Shown: one piece after another, positions 27,601-35,146 of the stretch | How the letters are laid out: each line of letters starts with the position of its first letter | Numbering within the stretch: position 1 is the stretch's first letter | From: Parabacteroides sp900760525 | Lineage (GTDB): Bacteria; Bacteroidota; Bacteroidia; Bacteroidales; Tannerellaceae | NCBI RefSeq assembly: GCF_049860805.1 | Contig: NZ_CP187555.1 | Span: 4,278,001 to 4,342,000, forward strand | DNA: 64,000 bases | Reading direction: 5' to 3' | The notes under the pieces: generated by a model | Told to the model about the DNA's origin: nothing | Databases searched by the model: none | What the model saw: the letters and a program-made list of their open reading frames with translations, nothing else | Position numbers and translations under genes: made by a program

Positions 27601-27940
27601 TGTGAGATATAGAGGGTTTCGTGTGAATTATTGGACACCGGACAACCAGTCGAATGATTATCCTGCTCCTGCAATAAAAGGAACTTATACTGATTTTTCT
27701 AATAGTGATTATTTTGTTAAAGATGTCTCTTTTGTCCGTATTTCAAATATTTCATTAGGCTATACTTTACCTAAAGATTTTATCCAGAAATTTAGAATGG
27801 AAAATGCAAAAGTCTATATCAATATCAATAATCCTTTTGTCTTTACACCGTTTGATGGTCAGGATCCGCAAGTAGGAACAGATAAAAAATCTTATCCCTC
27901 TGTAACATCTTATCAATTAGGTGTTAATCTTAATTTTTAA
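24638..27940 (+). CDS. SusC/RagA-type TonB-dependent outer-membrane transporter with STN domain (PUL3)
   Basis: A TonB-dependent glycan importer of 1100 residues. A long leader of about 43 residues includes STLKKILSIMKLTVVFLIAF and ends VYSQ. Then STN domain (about 44-115), CarboxypepD_reg-like domain (about 138-215, GEPIIGANVVEKGTTNGT), LDEVVVIGYGTAKKKD, plug (VLKDASASAIYGARGSNGVI) and a barrel ending QLGVNLNF. The 130-bp leader contains two small hairpins (ACGGGA/TCCCGT and TTAGTG/CACTAA), possibly attenuating transcription between FecR and SusC. SusD follows after 19 bp. Confidence 0.95.
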   Translation: MNFFNTLELDQSSTLKKILSIMKLTVVFLIAFSLQISASVYSQTTKLSLNVQNQSIKEVLYLIENQSDFRFIYESGKINLDKKVSVKVKEQSVEAVLRQLFNSEGIDYEITENNLILINPSPEQLKFVGQDKSQAKKKVTGIVRDQNGEPIIGANVVEKGTTNGTITDVDGRFSLDVYSKGTLLVSYIGFTSRELVIGNQSSIEVQLKEDTEALDEVVVIGYGTAKKKDLTGAITQIRAEEITQANSPNIGAALQGKIPVDIGGVWKPGKNPTIEIRGISSITGSNDPLWVVDGIPMQSSSVNLNPNDVQSIDVLKDASASAIYGARGSNGVIIVTTKRAEAGESSIKASYNGWVGFDKAAGKPNLMSADEFVDFKRIALANAGQDNSDEAMFDDIELNSWKNRTFTDWFDEVWGGTAFSTNHNVTISASSKKTATMLSLGYLDQGSLVDNAGYKRFNVNFNNTFKFSDRLKFTTAVLGSYSKNDALPDRIYHIYQLSPLAPARDENGELKLYPTPNESLVTNPLCEIQNNQNSADEYGVIGSAALDWNIWDGLSYKFSVGLDYSNTNKGVYQGSDTRDRSGGAHAASFDSRTRLSSIIDNILSYNKEINTIHKIGAMAAFNVEQFQEKSVYLKGTDMYYDGLYYNLEAASTILDKKTTLSEWGIMSLMGRFNYTLLDRYLLTLTYRYDGSSRLSDKNKWAGFPSMSVAWRLSEESFLQGARSKFLDNLKLRFSWGNTGNTNVDPYETLGKLSKTYYSWNEAAAIGTIPTGIPNPDLKWEKTEEYNVGLDFSMFNSRLNGTIDWYQRTTKDLILKRQLPVTSGFSEIYQNIGSTRNRGVELTLNGDIIRNTEWRWNVGITFAKNKNEILDLYGDKKDDVGSNYFIGHSIRSYYLLDFVGVWQENEAEEAAAYGAKPGYPKYKDIYNKEGEAPNINLNDDRYIISRDPKWIGSLNTSVSYKGFDFYMSMYTRQGVRALSDAHKQSSDDPVRYRGFRVNYWTPDNQSNDYPAPAIKGTYTDFSNSDYFVKDVSFVRISNISLGYTLPKDFIQKFRMENAKVYININNPFVFTPFDGQDPQVGTDKKSYPSVTSYQLGVNLNF

Positions 27941-27959
27941 AATCTAAAAACAAATAGAA

Positions 27960-29567
27960 ATGAAAAAGATATTCTTAACATCGATTATGTTTTTGTCTTT
28001 ATTCTTCAGTTGCGATATTTTGGAAGAAGCACCGAAGACAGTATTGCCACCAGATGGATATTATAATACTAAAACAGGTATTGAGACGCTTGTAAATGCT
28101 TGCTATGCAAGATTGCGATCGTTTTCGGCATCTACAACTAATTTATTGCAGCTGACTGAACAAGGAACAGATCTTTTTGAAGCGGGAGTGGATGGAGATG
28201 TGAACTTTGATACTTATAATATTTCTCTTACGGCAGGCCAGATCACAAAAGTGTGGGAAGAATGCTATATCGGTATTAATGCTTGTAATAATGTGACCTA
28301 TTTTATTAACTCTGTCTCTGATATGTCCGATTCAGATAAAAAGTTACGTGAAGCAGAAGCTCGCTTTTTGAGGGCTTATATGTATTATCACTTGATTATG
28401 CAGTTTGGGGATGTGCACTTGTCTCTTGAGCCGACGGTTGGCGTACAGACGGAGGCGAATAGAACTGCAGTCGCACAAATACTGGATGAGGCCATTTATC
28501 CGGATCTGCGTTATGCTGTGGAGAACTTGCCTGCACAACAAACTGATTATGGACGTATTGATGTGTATGGTGCTAAATTCTTTCTTTCTTATGTTTTGTT
28601 ATCTGATGAAAGGAGCGGAAAAGTCGAGTTTGAAGAAGCTGCTCAATTAGCGTCAAGCGTTATTAATGAGTCACAATATACATTGCAAGAAACAAGAGAT
28701 ATGGTCTTTAATCAGGATAATGATATGAATAAAGAAATTATCTGGAGTTTACAGTTTTCGGAAGATGAATCGTTAAGGGAAAATGGGAACCAGACACATT
28801 TATATTTTGTTCCGAAATATGATGCTAATATTCCGGGAATGACTCGTACTGTGGAATATGGACGTCCTTATGCCCGTTTTAAACCGACCCAGTTCATGTC
28901 GGACTTGTACGACTCTTCCATTGATTCTCGCTATCAGGCTTACTGGCGTGACACGTGGTATGCAACAACTGCGACAGATAAACTATCTGTAGGAGATACT
29001 GCTTTTTATCTTCCGAAAGATGCTTGGAGCAAGGCTCAAATCGATTCGAAAAACTATAAAGTTTTTAATCCTGAATTTAGTGAGAGTTTAGGAAGTGATT
29101 ATAGTACGGTAAGTAATCGTGTATTTTTACATTTGAAGAAATTTGACGATGTAAAGCGAGCTACCATGAATGAAGAAAAAGGAACCAGAGATTGGGTTTG
29201 TTTCAGGGTTGCCGAAGCTTATCTTTTGGCTGGTGAAGCTTATTATAGAGCTGGTGATACGGATAATGCTTTGAAATATATCAATACATTACGTAGAAAT
29301 TGTGCAATCGAAGGAAAAGAAAAAGAAATGGAGATTTCAGCATCCGACTTATCTGTTGACTTTCTTTTGGATGAACGTGCCCGTGAGCTTTGCGGAGAGG
29401 GGAAACGCTGGTATGATTTGAAACGATTAGGCAAACTGATCGAAAGGACTGATTTGCATAATCGGAAAGCACACGGTAATATGAAGCCATTCCATGAATT
29501 ACGCCCTATCCCTCAAAGTCAGATTGATAGATGTACGAATGTATATCCACAAAATCCCCAATGGTGA
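27960..29567 (+). CDS. SusD/RagB-type surface glycan-binding lipoprotein (PUL3)
   Basis: A 535-residue surface lipoprotein. Lipobox LFFSC (Cys 18) then DILEEAPK. Family features: EARFLRAYMYYHLIMQFGDV, VCFRVAEAYLLAGEAYYRAG, DERARELCGEGKRWYDLKRL and the ending RPIPQSQIDRCTN. Forms the lid of the adjacent SusC. The next gene begins 8 bp after its stop. Confidence 0.95.
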   Translation: MKKIFLTSIMFLSLFFSCDILEEAPKTVLPPDGYYNTKTGIETLVNACYARLRSFSASTTNLLQLTEQGTDLFEAGVDGDVNFDTYNISLTAGQITKVWEECYIGINACNNVTYFINSVSDMSDSDKKLREAEARFLRAYMYYHLIMQFGDVHLSLEPTVGVQTEANRTAVAQILDEAIYPDLRYAVENLPAQQTDYGRIDVYGAKFFLSYVLLSDERSGKVEFEEAAQLASSVINESQYTLQETRDMVFNQDNDMNKEIIWSLQFSEDESLRENGNQTHLYFVPKYDANIPGMTRTVEYGRPYARFKPTQFMSDLYDSSIDSRYQAYWRDTWYATTATDKLSVGDTAFYLPKDAWSKAQIDSKNYKVFNPEFSESLGSDYSTVSNRVFLHLKKFDDVKRATMNEEKGTRDWVCFRVAEAYLLAGEAYYRAGDTDNALKYINTLRRNCAIEGKEKEMEISASDLSVDFLLDERARELCGEGKRWYDLKRLGKLIERTDLHNRKAHGNMKPFHELRPIPQSQIDRCTNVYPQNPQW

Positions 29568-29575
29568 GGAATAAA

Positions 29576-31318
29576 ATGAAATGTCTTATTAGACTCGTAT
29601 TGGTGTTTTTCTTTACTATTTCTATCAACTGTAAAGGAGAAGATGTGCCTATAAAAGGATGGATCATATTATCCAATAATATGGATAATGCGATCACAAC
29701 GATAAAAGCGGCGAAGGATTATAAAATCAACCATCTTCAACTTTCTCATCAGATTATTCATAATCTGATGGAAGTAAAGAATGAATCAGTACGAAATCAG
29801 GTAAGAGATCTTACCCGGTTGGCTCATCAGGAGGGAATTGGGGAGGTACTTGTTTGGGATCATAGTTTTTATGCGCTGGATTATTATCCAGCGCAATTTA
29901 AAACTGGTCCTCGTGGAACTCTTAATATGGATAATCCGGCTTTCTGGGAGTGGTTTAAGCAGGATTATAGAGGAATGCTTGAACTTATTCCGGAAATAGA
30001 TGGGCTGGTTCTGACCTTCATTGAAACTGGTGCATATGCGGAAAAGCAATATTCGAATCGGTTAAAAACAAATGAGGAGAAATTGGCTGCTGTAGTAGAT
30101 GCCGTTGCTGATGTTGTCATTAATGAACGCGGAAAGAAGTTATATATAAGGACTTTTGCCTATTCGAAAGAAGAATATGCAAATACTGTTGGGTGTATCA
30201 ATCATATTAAGAATGATAAGGTTATTTTAATGATGAAAGAAACCCCTCATGATTTCTTTTTGACTCACCCGAACGATCCTTTTATCGGTAAAATAAATAA
30301 ACCTACGATAGTCGAATTTGATACGGGAAATGAATATAATGGTCAGGGAGTTATAGCTAATACCTGGCCAGAATATGTGACAAAACGGTGGACTGATTTT
30401 ATTAAGCGACCGAATGTAATTGGATATGTAGCCCGGACGGATCGGTATGGAACGACAAAATTGGTGGATTCTGCCAATGAGATATTGCTATATGCTTTAA
30501 AACGCTCAACTGAGAATCCGGAAATTTTGCCTGATCAGATATATGATGAATATATTTCAACCCGATATGGAGAAAAGGCATTAGAACCGATAAAGAAAGC
30601 TTTTGAAAAAGCATACGATATCGTTTTGTCTTCCATGTATATTTTAGGGACAAATGCGGCGAAACATTCATCTATGGATTATGATCCTTATAGTAGCAGC
30701 TATGATAGGCATGTTTCGGGGCGGTGGCTGGAACCGCCAGTTGTATTTGTGGAGCATGGGATCAATAAGGAATTTCATTATTGGAAAGATATTGTCAATC
30801 ATATTGCTCCGGCACGGTTTAAAACAAAAGATTCCCGCTTGGGATTAGAGGCAAGATATGTGATTGATCGGAATTGGGTTACGCCTGTAGAGTTAATGGA
30901 TAGTCTTTACCTCAGCTATATTATTACAGAAAAACGGTATGGTGTAAGTTTGGCTAACGAGGCATTAGCTGATATAGAACGGGCTGAAGAACTTTTAGAC
31001 CCTTCAGATTATAAGGATTTATATCGGCTTTTTAGAAGGACCGCTTTGACCGCACAACTTTACGAGGCTGTATCCACTGCCTATTTCGGATTTCGGATAT
31101 ATGCCAAAGGGGAATCTTATCGATATGAAAATCTTGAAGAGCAGATCAGGTCTGCTTTGAATCGAATAGATATCGTTACGGATGAAATGAAAAGTATGGA
31201 AGGAGAATATCCTTTAGGGCAATGGGATTGGCTGAAAGATGCAGAAACTGCATTGTCTTATAAAAAGAAGATTCTTACGGGATGGAAAGAGTATAATAAT
31301 GTTAAATTTGAGCAATAA
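29576..31318 (+). CDS. GH67-like (alpha-glucuronidase-related) exported protein (PUL3)
   Basis: Exported protein of 580 residues. I chose the ATG at 29576: GAGGA lies 6 bp upstream, and it starts a signal peptide (MKCLIRLVLVFFFTISINC). The TIM-barrel part resembles GH67 alpha-glucuronidases. EIDGLVLTFIETG (E150) sits where GH67 has its acid (NSEGQ). KETPHDFFLTHPNDPFIG (D226) and IVEFDTGNEYNGQG (E253) match the GH67 IDF and EFQITQEYLG segments that hold the two basic carboxylates. The overall match is distant and the C-terminal half is unfamiliar, so it may be a separate family. With the following GH105 enzyme it points to a uronic-acid-containing glycan. Confidence 0.6.
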   Translation: MKCLIRLVLVFFFTISINCKGEDVPIKGWIILSNNMDNAITTIKAAKDYKINHLQLSHQIIHNLMEVKNESVRNQVRDLTRLAHQEGIGEVLVWDHSFYALDYYPAQFKTGPRGTLNMDNPAFWEWFKQDYRGMLELIPEIDGLVLTFIETGAYAEKQYSNRLKTNEEKLAAVVDAVADVVINERGKKLYIRTFAYSKEEYANTVGCINHIKNDKVILMMKETPHDFFLTHPNDPFIGKINKPTIVEFDTGNEYNGQGVIANTWPEYVTKRWTDFIKRPNVIGYVARTDRYGTTKLVDSANEILLYALKRSTENPEILPDQIYDEYISTRYGEKALEPIKKAFEKAYDIVLSSMYILGTNAAKHSSMDYDPYSSSYDRHVSGRWLEPPVVFVEHGINKEFHYWKDIVNHIAPARFKTKDSRLGLEARYVIDRNWVTPVELMDSLYLSYIITEKRYGVSLANEALADIERAEELLDPSDYKDLYRLFRRTALTAQLYEAVSTAYFGFRIYAKGESYRYENLEEQIRSALNRIDIVTDEMKSMEGEYPLGQWDWLKDAETALSYKKKILTGWKEYNNVKFEQ

Positions 31319-31328
31319 AATTTGAACG

Positions 31329-32447
31329 ATGAAGTATATTGTGAATTTCCTTGTGACTGTTTGTCTGTTTATGTCTATGACACAGTCAGCAAATGCACAA
31401 AAAGACTATTTTAAAGATCTACCGGAAAATTGTTCGCCTGAAAAAGTTGGAGCTATCCTTAGCCGGCATTTTATTCCTTCCAAACACATGTGGTATGGGA
31501 AAGGAAAATGGATCCATTATGCAGAAGTTTGTACATGGTATGGAGCGTTAAGATATGCAGAAATAACTGGAGATAAACAATTGGCTGAACAATTAAAGGA
31601 TCGTTTTGATCTGCTTGTTACAACGGAAAAATCTCATTTGCCTATAATGAACCATGTAGACCTGAATGTGTTTGGTTGTATCCCGTTAGAATTATATAAA
31701 ATAACGAAGGACAAGAAATATTTGGAAATGGGTTTATCCTATGCTGATACACAATGGACTTTGCCGGCTAATGTAACTTCAGAGGAAAAGGCTTGGGCGG
31801 ACAAAGGGCTCTCTTGGCAAACTCGTCTTTGGATTGATGATATGTTTATGATAACTATTCTTCAGGCTCAGGCGTATCATACGACAGGAAAACGTGAATA
31901 TATGGATCGTGCGGTAAAAGAGATGGTTGTCTATTTGGATGAATTACAGCGTTCCAACGGGTTGTTTTATCATGCTCCTGATGTCCCGTATTTCTGGGCA
32001 AGAGGGAATGGGTGGATGGCTGTAGGCATGGCAGAATTATTATTGTCTACTCCGGAAGATAATCCGAATCATGCTCGTATTTTAGAGAGGTATCGTCTGA
32101 TGATGAAAAGTTTAAAAGATTATCAGAATAAAAGCGGTATATGGAACCAGTTGATTGATAAGGCTGATTGTTGGCCTGAAACATCCGGTTCTGCCATGTT
32201 TACTTATGCGATGATTATGGGGGTGAAGAAGGGATGGTTAGATGCTGAAGAGTATGGACCTGTAGCAAGAAAAGCATGGATTGCTTTAGTCCCTTGTATT
32301 AATAAGGACGGAGATGTGGAAGAAGTTTGTATCGGTACTGGAAAGAAGAATGATCTTCAGTATTATTATGACCGCCCCAGGATTGCCGGTGACTATCATG
32401 GGCAAGCTCCGATGTTGTGGTGTACTTATGCATTGTTGTGTAAATAA
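31329..32447 (+). CDS. GH105/GH88-type unsaturated glucuronyl/rhamnogalacturonyl hydrolase (PUL3)
   Basis: A periplasmic (alpha/alpha)6-barrel enzyme of 372 residues with a signal peptide ending SANA. Family motifs: WIDDMFMITILQAQAY (catalytic Asp of the YteR/UGL type), YFWARGNGWMAVGMAEL, ETSGSAMFTYAM and the terminal DYHGQAPMLWCTYALL. These enzymes remove 4,5-unsaturated uronic acids left by polysaccharide lyases, giving keto-uronates. No lyase is in the window, so one must act from elsewhere or the substrate differs. Follows the GH67-like gene by 10 bp in one operon. Confidence 0.9.
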   Translation: MKYIVNFLVTVCLFMSMTQSANAQKDYFKDLPENCSPEKVGAILSRHFIPSKHMWYGKGKWIHYAEVCTWYGALRYAEITGDKQLAEQLKDRFDLLVTTEKSHLPIMNHVDLNVFGCIPLELYKITKDKKYLEMGLSYADTQWTLPANVTSEEKAWADKGLSWQTRLWIDDMFMITILQAQAYHTTGKREYMDRAVKEMVVYLDELQRSNGLFYHAPDVPYFWARGNGWMAVGMAELLLSTPEDNPNHARILERYRLMMKSLKDYQNKSGIWNQLIDKADCWPETSGSAMFTYAMIMGVKKGWLDAEEYGPVARKAWIALVPCINKDGDVEEVCIGTGKKNDLQYYYDRPRIAGDYHGQAPMLWCTYALLCK

Positions 32448-32516
32448 TGATTGTCGGAGAATTATTAAAATAGCTATATCAGGACAATATTAGTCATATC
32501 TTCCCAATAAAATCCG

Positions 32517-32524
32517 TACTTTTG
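32517..32524 (+). promoter_or_regulatory. Candidate -7 box for aroA
   Basis: TACTTTTG fits TAnnTTTG, 22 bp before the aroA ATG. No matching -33 element was located. Confidence 0.4.
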
Positions 32525-32546
32525 TACTCCATTTTAATGCAGAGAT

Positions 32547-33791
32547 ATGAGCTACGTAGTAAAGAGTCCTGTTTCACTGAAAGCTTCCATCAAGCTTCCC
32601 GCGTCCAAGAGTATTTGTAATCGTGCGTTGATACTTAATGCGTTGAGCTATAGTCCGTATGAGATTCGGAATTTGTCGGATTGTGATGATACGGAGGTGA
32701 TGGTGAAGGCGTTGAATTCGAATGATCGTGACTTTGATATTAAAGCCGCGGGGACTGCGATGCGGTTCCTGACGGCTTTTTTGTCTAAGGTAGTGGGCGA
32801 GTGGACGATTACCGGGACCCAGCGGATGAAGAACCGGCCGATTAAGATACTGGTGGATGCGCTGAACTCGCTCGGAGCACGGGTGGAATATATGGAAAAA
32901 GAAGGCTATCCTCCCCTCCGGATTTTTGGAAGTGCGTTGCAGGGAGGCGAGATTTCGCTTGCCGGCGGGGTCAGTTCGCAGTACATTTCGGCGTTGTTGA
33001 TGATCGCGCCGCTGATGGAGAAGGGGCTGACGTTGCATCTGGAAGGAACTATTATTTCAAAACCCTATATCAACCTGACATTGCAGTTGATGGAGCAATA
33101 TGGAGTAAAGGCGGAATGGAACGGGCAGACCATCCGGGTGAAGCCGCAGGATTATAAACCGATACCCTTTACCGTCGAATCCGACTGGAGCGCCGCTTCC
33201 TACTGGTATTCCATGATGGCGTTGTCTAAGAATGCTGAAATCGAGTTGTTGGGACTATTTAAGAACAGTTTGCAAGGAGATGCCGCCGGAGCCAAATTGT
33301 TTGCACAGCTTGGTGTAGGCACGACCTACACAGACCGGGGCGTTATCCTGAAACACAACGGGAACAGTACGAAAAAGCTGAATTATAACTTCGTAAACGA
33401 GCCGGATTTGGCCCAAACCTTTGTCGTTACCTGTGTGTTATTAAATACCCCTTTCCGCTTTACCGGTTTGCAAAGTCTGAAGATAAAGGAAACCGACCGT
33501 ATCGAAGCGCTTAAAACGGAGCTTCGCAAATTGGGGTATCTCCTGACAGACAGCAACGACAGCATCCTGGAATGGAACGGCGAACGCTGTGAGCCGGAAG
33601 CCCATCCTGTGATCGCAACCTATGAAGATCATCGGATGGCAATGGCTTTTGCACCTGCTGCCTTGGTCCTGCCGGAAGGAATTGAGATTGCCGATCCGCA
33701 GGTGGTCAGCAAGAGTTATCCGCATTATTGGGAGGATCTGAAAAGCGCAGGTTTTGTTGTTAGCTTGACAGACGGGCATCTGTTCGATTGA
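32547..33791 (+). CDS. aroA: 3-phosphoshikimate 1-carboxyvinyltransferase (EPSP synthase)
   Basis: The sixth step of the shikimate pathway, joining PEP to shikimate-3-phosphate; cytoplasmic. 414 residues, at the short end for the family, as is usual in Bacteroidetes. Signatures: LPASKSICNRALILNAL (S3P site), AAGTAMRFLTAFL (loop usually NAGTAMRF), SSQYISALLMIAPL, NEPDLAQTF, KETDRIEALKTELRKLG and YEDHRMAMAFAPAAL. It follows the PUL3 operon but has its own candidate promoter. The last codons are part of a 23-bp tandem duplication. Confidence 0.96.
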   Translation: MSYVVKSPVSLKASIKLPASKSICNRALILNALSYSPYEIRNLSDCDDTEVMVKALNSNDRDFDIKAAGTAMRFLTAFLSKVVGEWTITGTQRMKNRPIKILVDALNSLGARVEYMEKEGYPPLRIFGSALQGGEISLAGGVSSQYISALLMIAPLMEKGLTLHLEGTIISKPYINLTLQLMEQYGVKAEWNGQTIRVKPQDYKPIPFTVESDWSAASYWYSMMALSKNAEIELLGLFKNSLQGDAAGAKLFAQLGVGTTYTDRGVILKHNGNSTKKLNYNFVNEPDLAQTFVVTCVLLNTPFRFTGLQSLKIKETDRIEALKTELRKLGYLLTDSNDSILEWNGERCEPEAHPVIATYEDHRMAMAFAPAALVLPEGIEIADPQVVSKSYPHYWEDLKSAGFVVSLTDGHLFD

Positions 33792-33818
33792 CAGGAGCTC
33801 ATCTGTTCGATTGACAGG
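33777..33818 (+). repeat. 23-bp tandem duplication across the aroA stop
   Basis: CATCTGTTCGATTGACAGG occurs at 33777-33795 and again at 33800-33818. The first copy contains the last aroA codons and stop; the second lies in the untranslated region. Confidence 0.8.
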
Positions 33819-33868
33819 GAACTTAGACGCGACAGGATGAAAAGTTAAAAAGGAAAAAGAACAAAGAT

Positions 33869-34291
33869 ATGTGGTACATCATTACAGGAATAATTGCTTT
33901 GGGTGTCGTTGCTGCCATTGCCGGCTATTTTCGGAACCGGAAGTTGCGGAAGATGCTGGAACGTGGGGAGATCACAGAAATCCCGGAAGCACAGGAACTC
34001 GTCACAGACGAATGTTGCGGGCAGCATGAAACCTGCGAGCGCGACAGCTTGCTGGCCGCAGTCAGCAAAAAAGTCGAATATTACGACGATGAGGAGTTGG
34101 ACCGCTTTCAGGGAGTAGAAGCCGATGCATATGACGAAGATGCTGTGAACGAGTTTCGCGATGTGCTCTACACGTTGCAAGAGATAGAAGTAGCCGGTTG
34201 GCTGCGCAGCCTCCAATTGCGTGCCATTAATTTGCCGGATGCGCTGAAAGACGAAGCGTTCCTGATTGTCGGCGAACGGCGTATACATTAA
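33869..34291 (+). CDS. Small membrane-anchored protein of unknown function
   Basis: A 140-residue protein with an N-terminal membrane helix (3-20, YIITGIIALGVVAAIAGYF), a basic RNRKLRKML stop-transfer stretch, a CCGQHETCERD Cys cluster (about 50-58) and an acidic helical C-terminal half. I recognise it only as a conserved Bacteroidales hypothetical. It lies 45 bp upstream of a metal ABC permease gene on the same strand, so the Cys/His cluster could be metal-related, but this is speculation. Confidence 0.75.
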   Translation: MWYIITGIIALGVVAAIAGYFRNRKLRKMLERGEITEIPEAQELVTDECCGQHETCERDSLLAAVSKKVEYYDDEELDRFQGVEADAYDEDAVNEFRDVLYTLQEIEVAGWLRSLQLRAINLPDALKDEAFLIVGERRIH

Positions 34292-34335
34292 GTTCCATCC
34301 CCATGGAACAGAAAAAGAATATAAGGAGATAGAAG

Positions 34336-35139
34336 ATGGATTTACTTCAATATGGTTTTTTCCAACATGCCCTTTGGGGTAGCCTGCTCACTGCGGTCGC
34401 TTGTGGAATCGTCGGGACGTATATCGTGTCGCGACGGCTTGTTTTTATCAGCGGCGGAATTACACATGCTTCTTTCGGTGGGCTTGGGCTGGGTTTCTAT
34501 CTCGGGATGAATCCGATCTTGATGGCGATGTTGTTCTCCGTGCTCTCCGCTTTCGGGGTGGAGTGGGTGAGCAAGACGCAGAATGTGCGTGAAGACTCAG
34601 CCATTGCCGGTGTCTGGTCGCTGGGGATGGCATTGGGTGTTATCTTCATTTTCCTTACGCCCGGGTATGCGCCTAACCTGTCCGCTTACCTTTTCGGGAA
34701 TATCCTGACGATTTCGACGGGCGATATTATCTGGATTGCCGCTTTGGCGTTGTTGCTGGTTGTCCTTTTCTCCCTTTTCCTGCGGGAGATCGTTTATGTG
34801 GCGTTCGACAGGGATTTTGCCGTGACGCAAGGACTGCCCGTTAAGTGGATAGAATATGTGATGATGTTCTTTATAGCCGTGACGATCGTCCTCTCGATCC
34901 GTTTAGTCGGGATCATGCTTCTGATGAGCCTGCTGACGTTGCCCCAGATCACTGTAAACCTTTTTACGTCAGACTTTAAGAAGATTATTTTCGGAAGTAT
35001 AGCTATCGGCTTTTTAGGATGCGTGGCGGGGCTCGTCCTTTCCTATTTCCTGAATGTGCCTTCCGGAGCGTTTATTATTCTTGTCCTTGTCCTTTTCTTT
35101 TTAGTAGTCAAGGCAATAAAAGCCCTCGGCAAGCGTTAA
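34336..35139 (+). CDS. ABC-3-family metal ion transporter permease (ZnuB/MntB type)
   Basis: An inner-membrane permease of 267 residues with about eight hydrophobic helices. Signature segments: GSLLTAVACGIVGTYIVSRR, FISGGITHASFGGLGLGFYL (the conserved coupling region) and RLVGIMLLMSLLTLPQITVN. This family imports Zn2+, Mn2+ or Fe2+. The ATPase and solute-binding partners are not in the window, so it must pair with subunits encoded elsewhere. The PorW-like gene starts only 7 bp downstream, suggesting co-transcription. Confidence 0.88.
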   Translation: MDLLQYGFFQHALWGSLLTAVACGIVGTYIVSRRLVFISGGITHASFGGLGLGFYLGMNPILMAMLFSVLSAFGVEWVSKTQNVREDSAIAGVWSLGMALGVIFIFLTPGYAPNLSAYLFGNILTISTGDIIWIAALALLLVVLFSLFLREIVYVAFDRDFAVTQGLPVKWIEYVMMFFIAVTIVLSIRLVGIMLLMSLLTLPQITVNLFTSDFKKIIFGSIAIGFLGCVAGLVLSYFLNVPSGAFIILVLVLFFLVVKAIKALGKR

Positions 35140-35146
35140 AGGGGAA

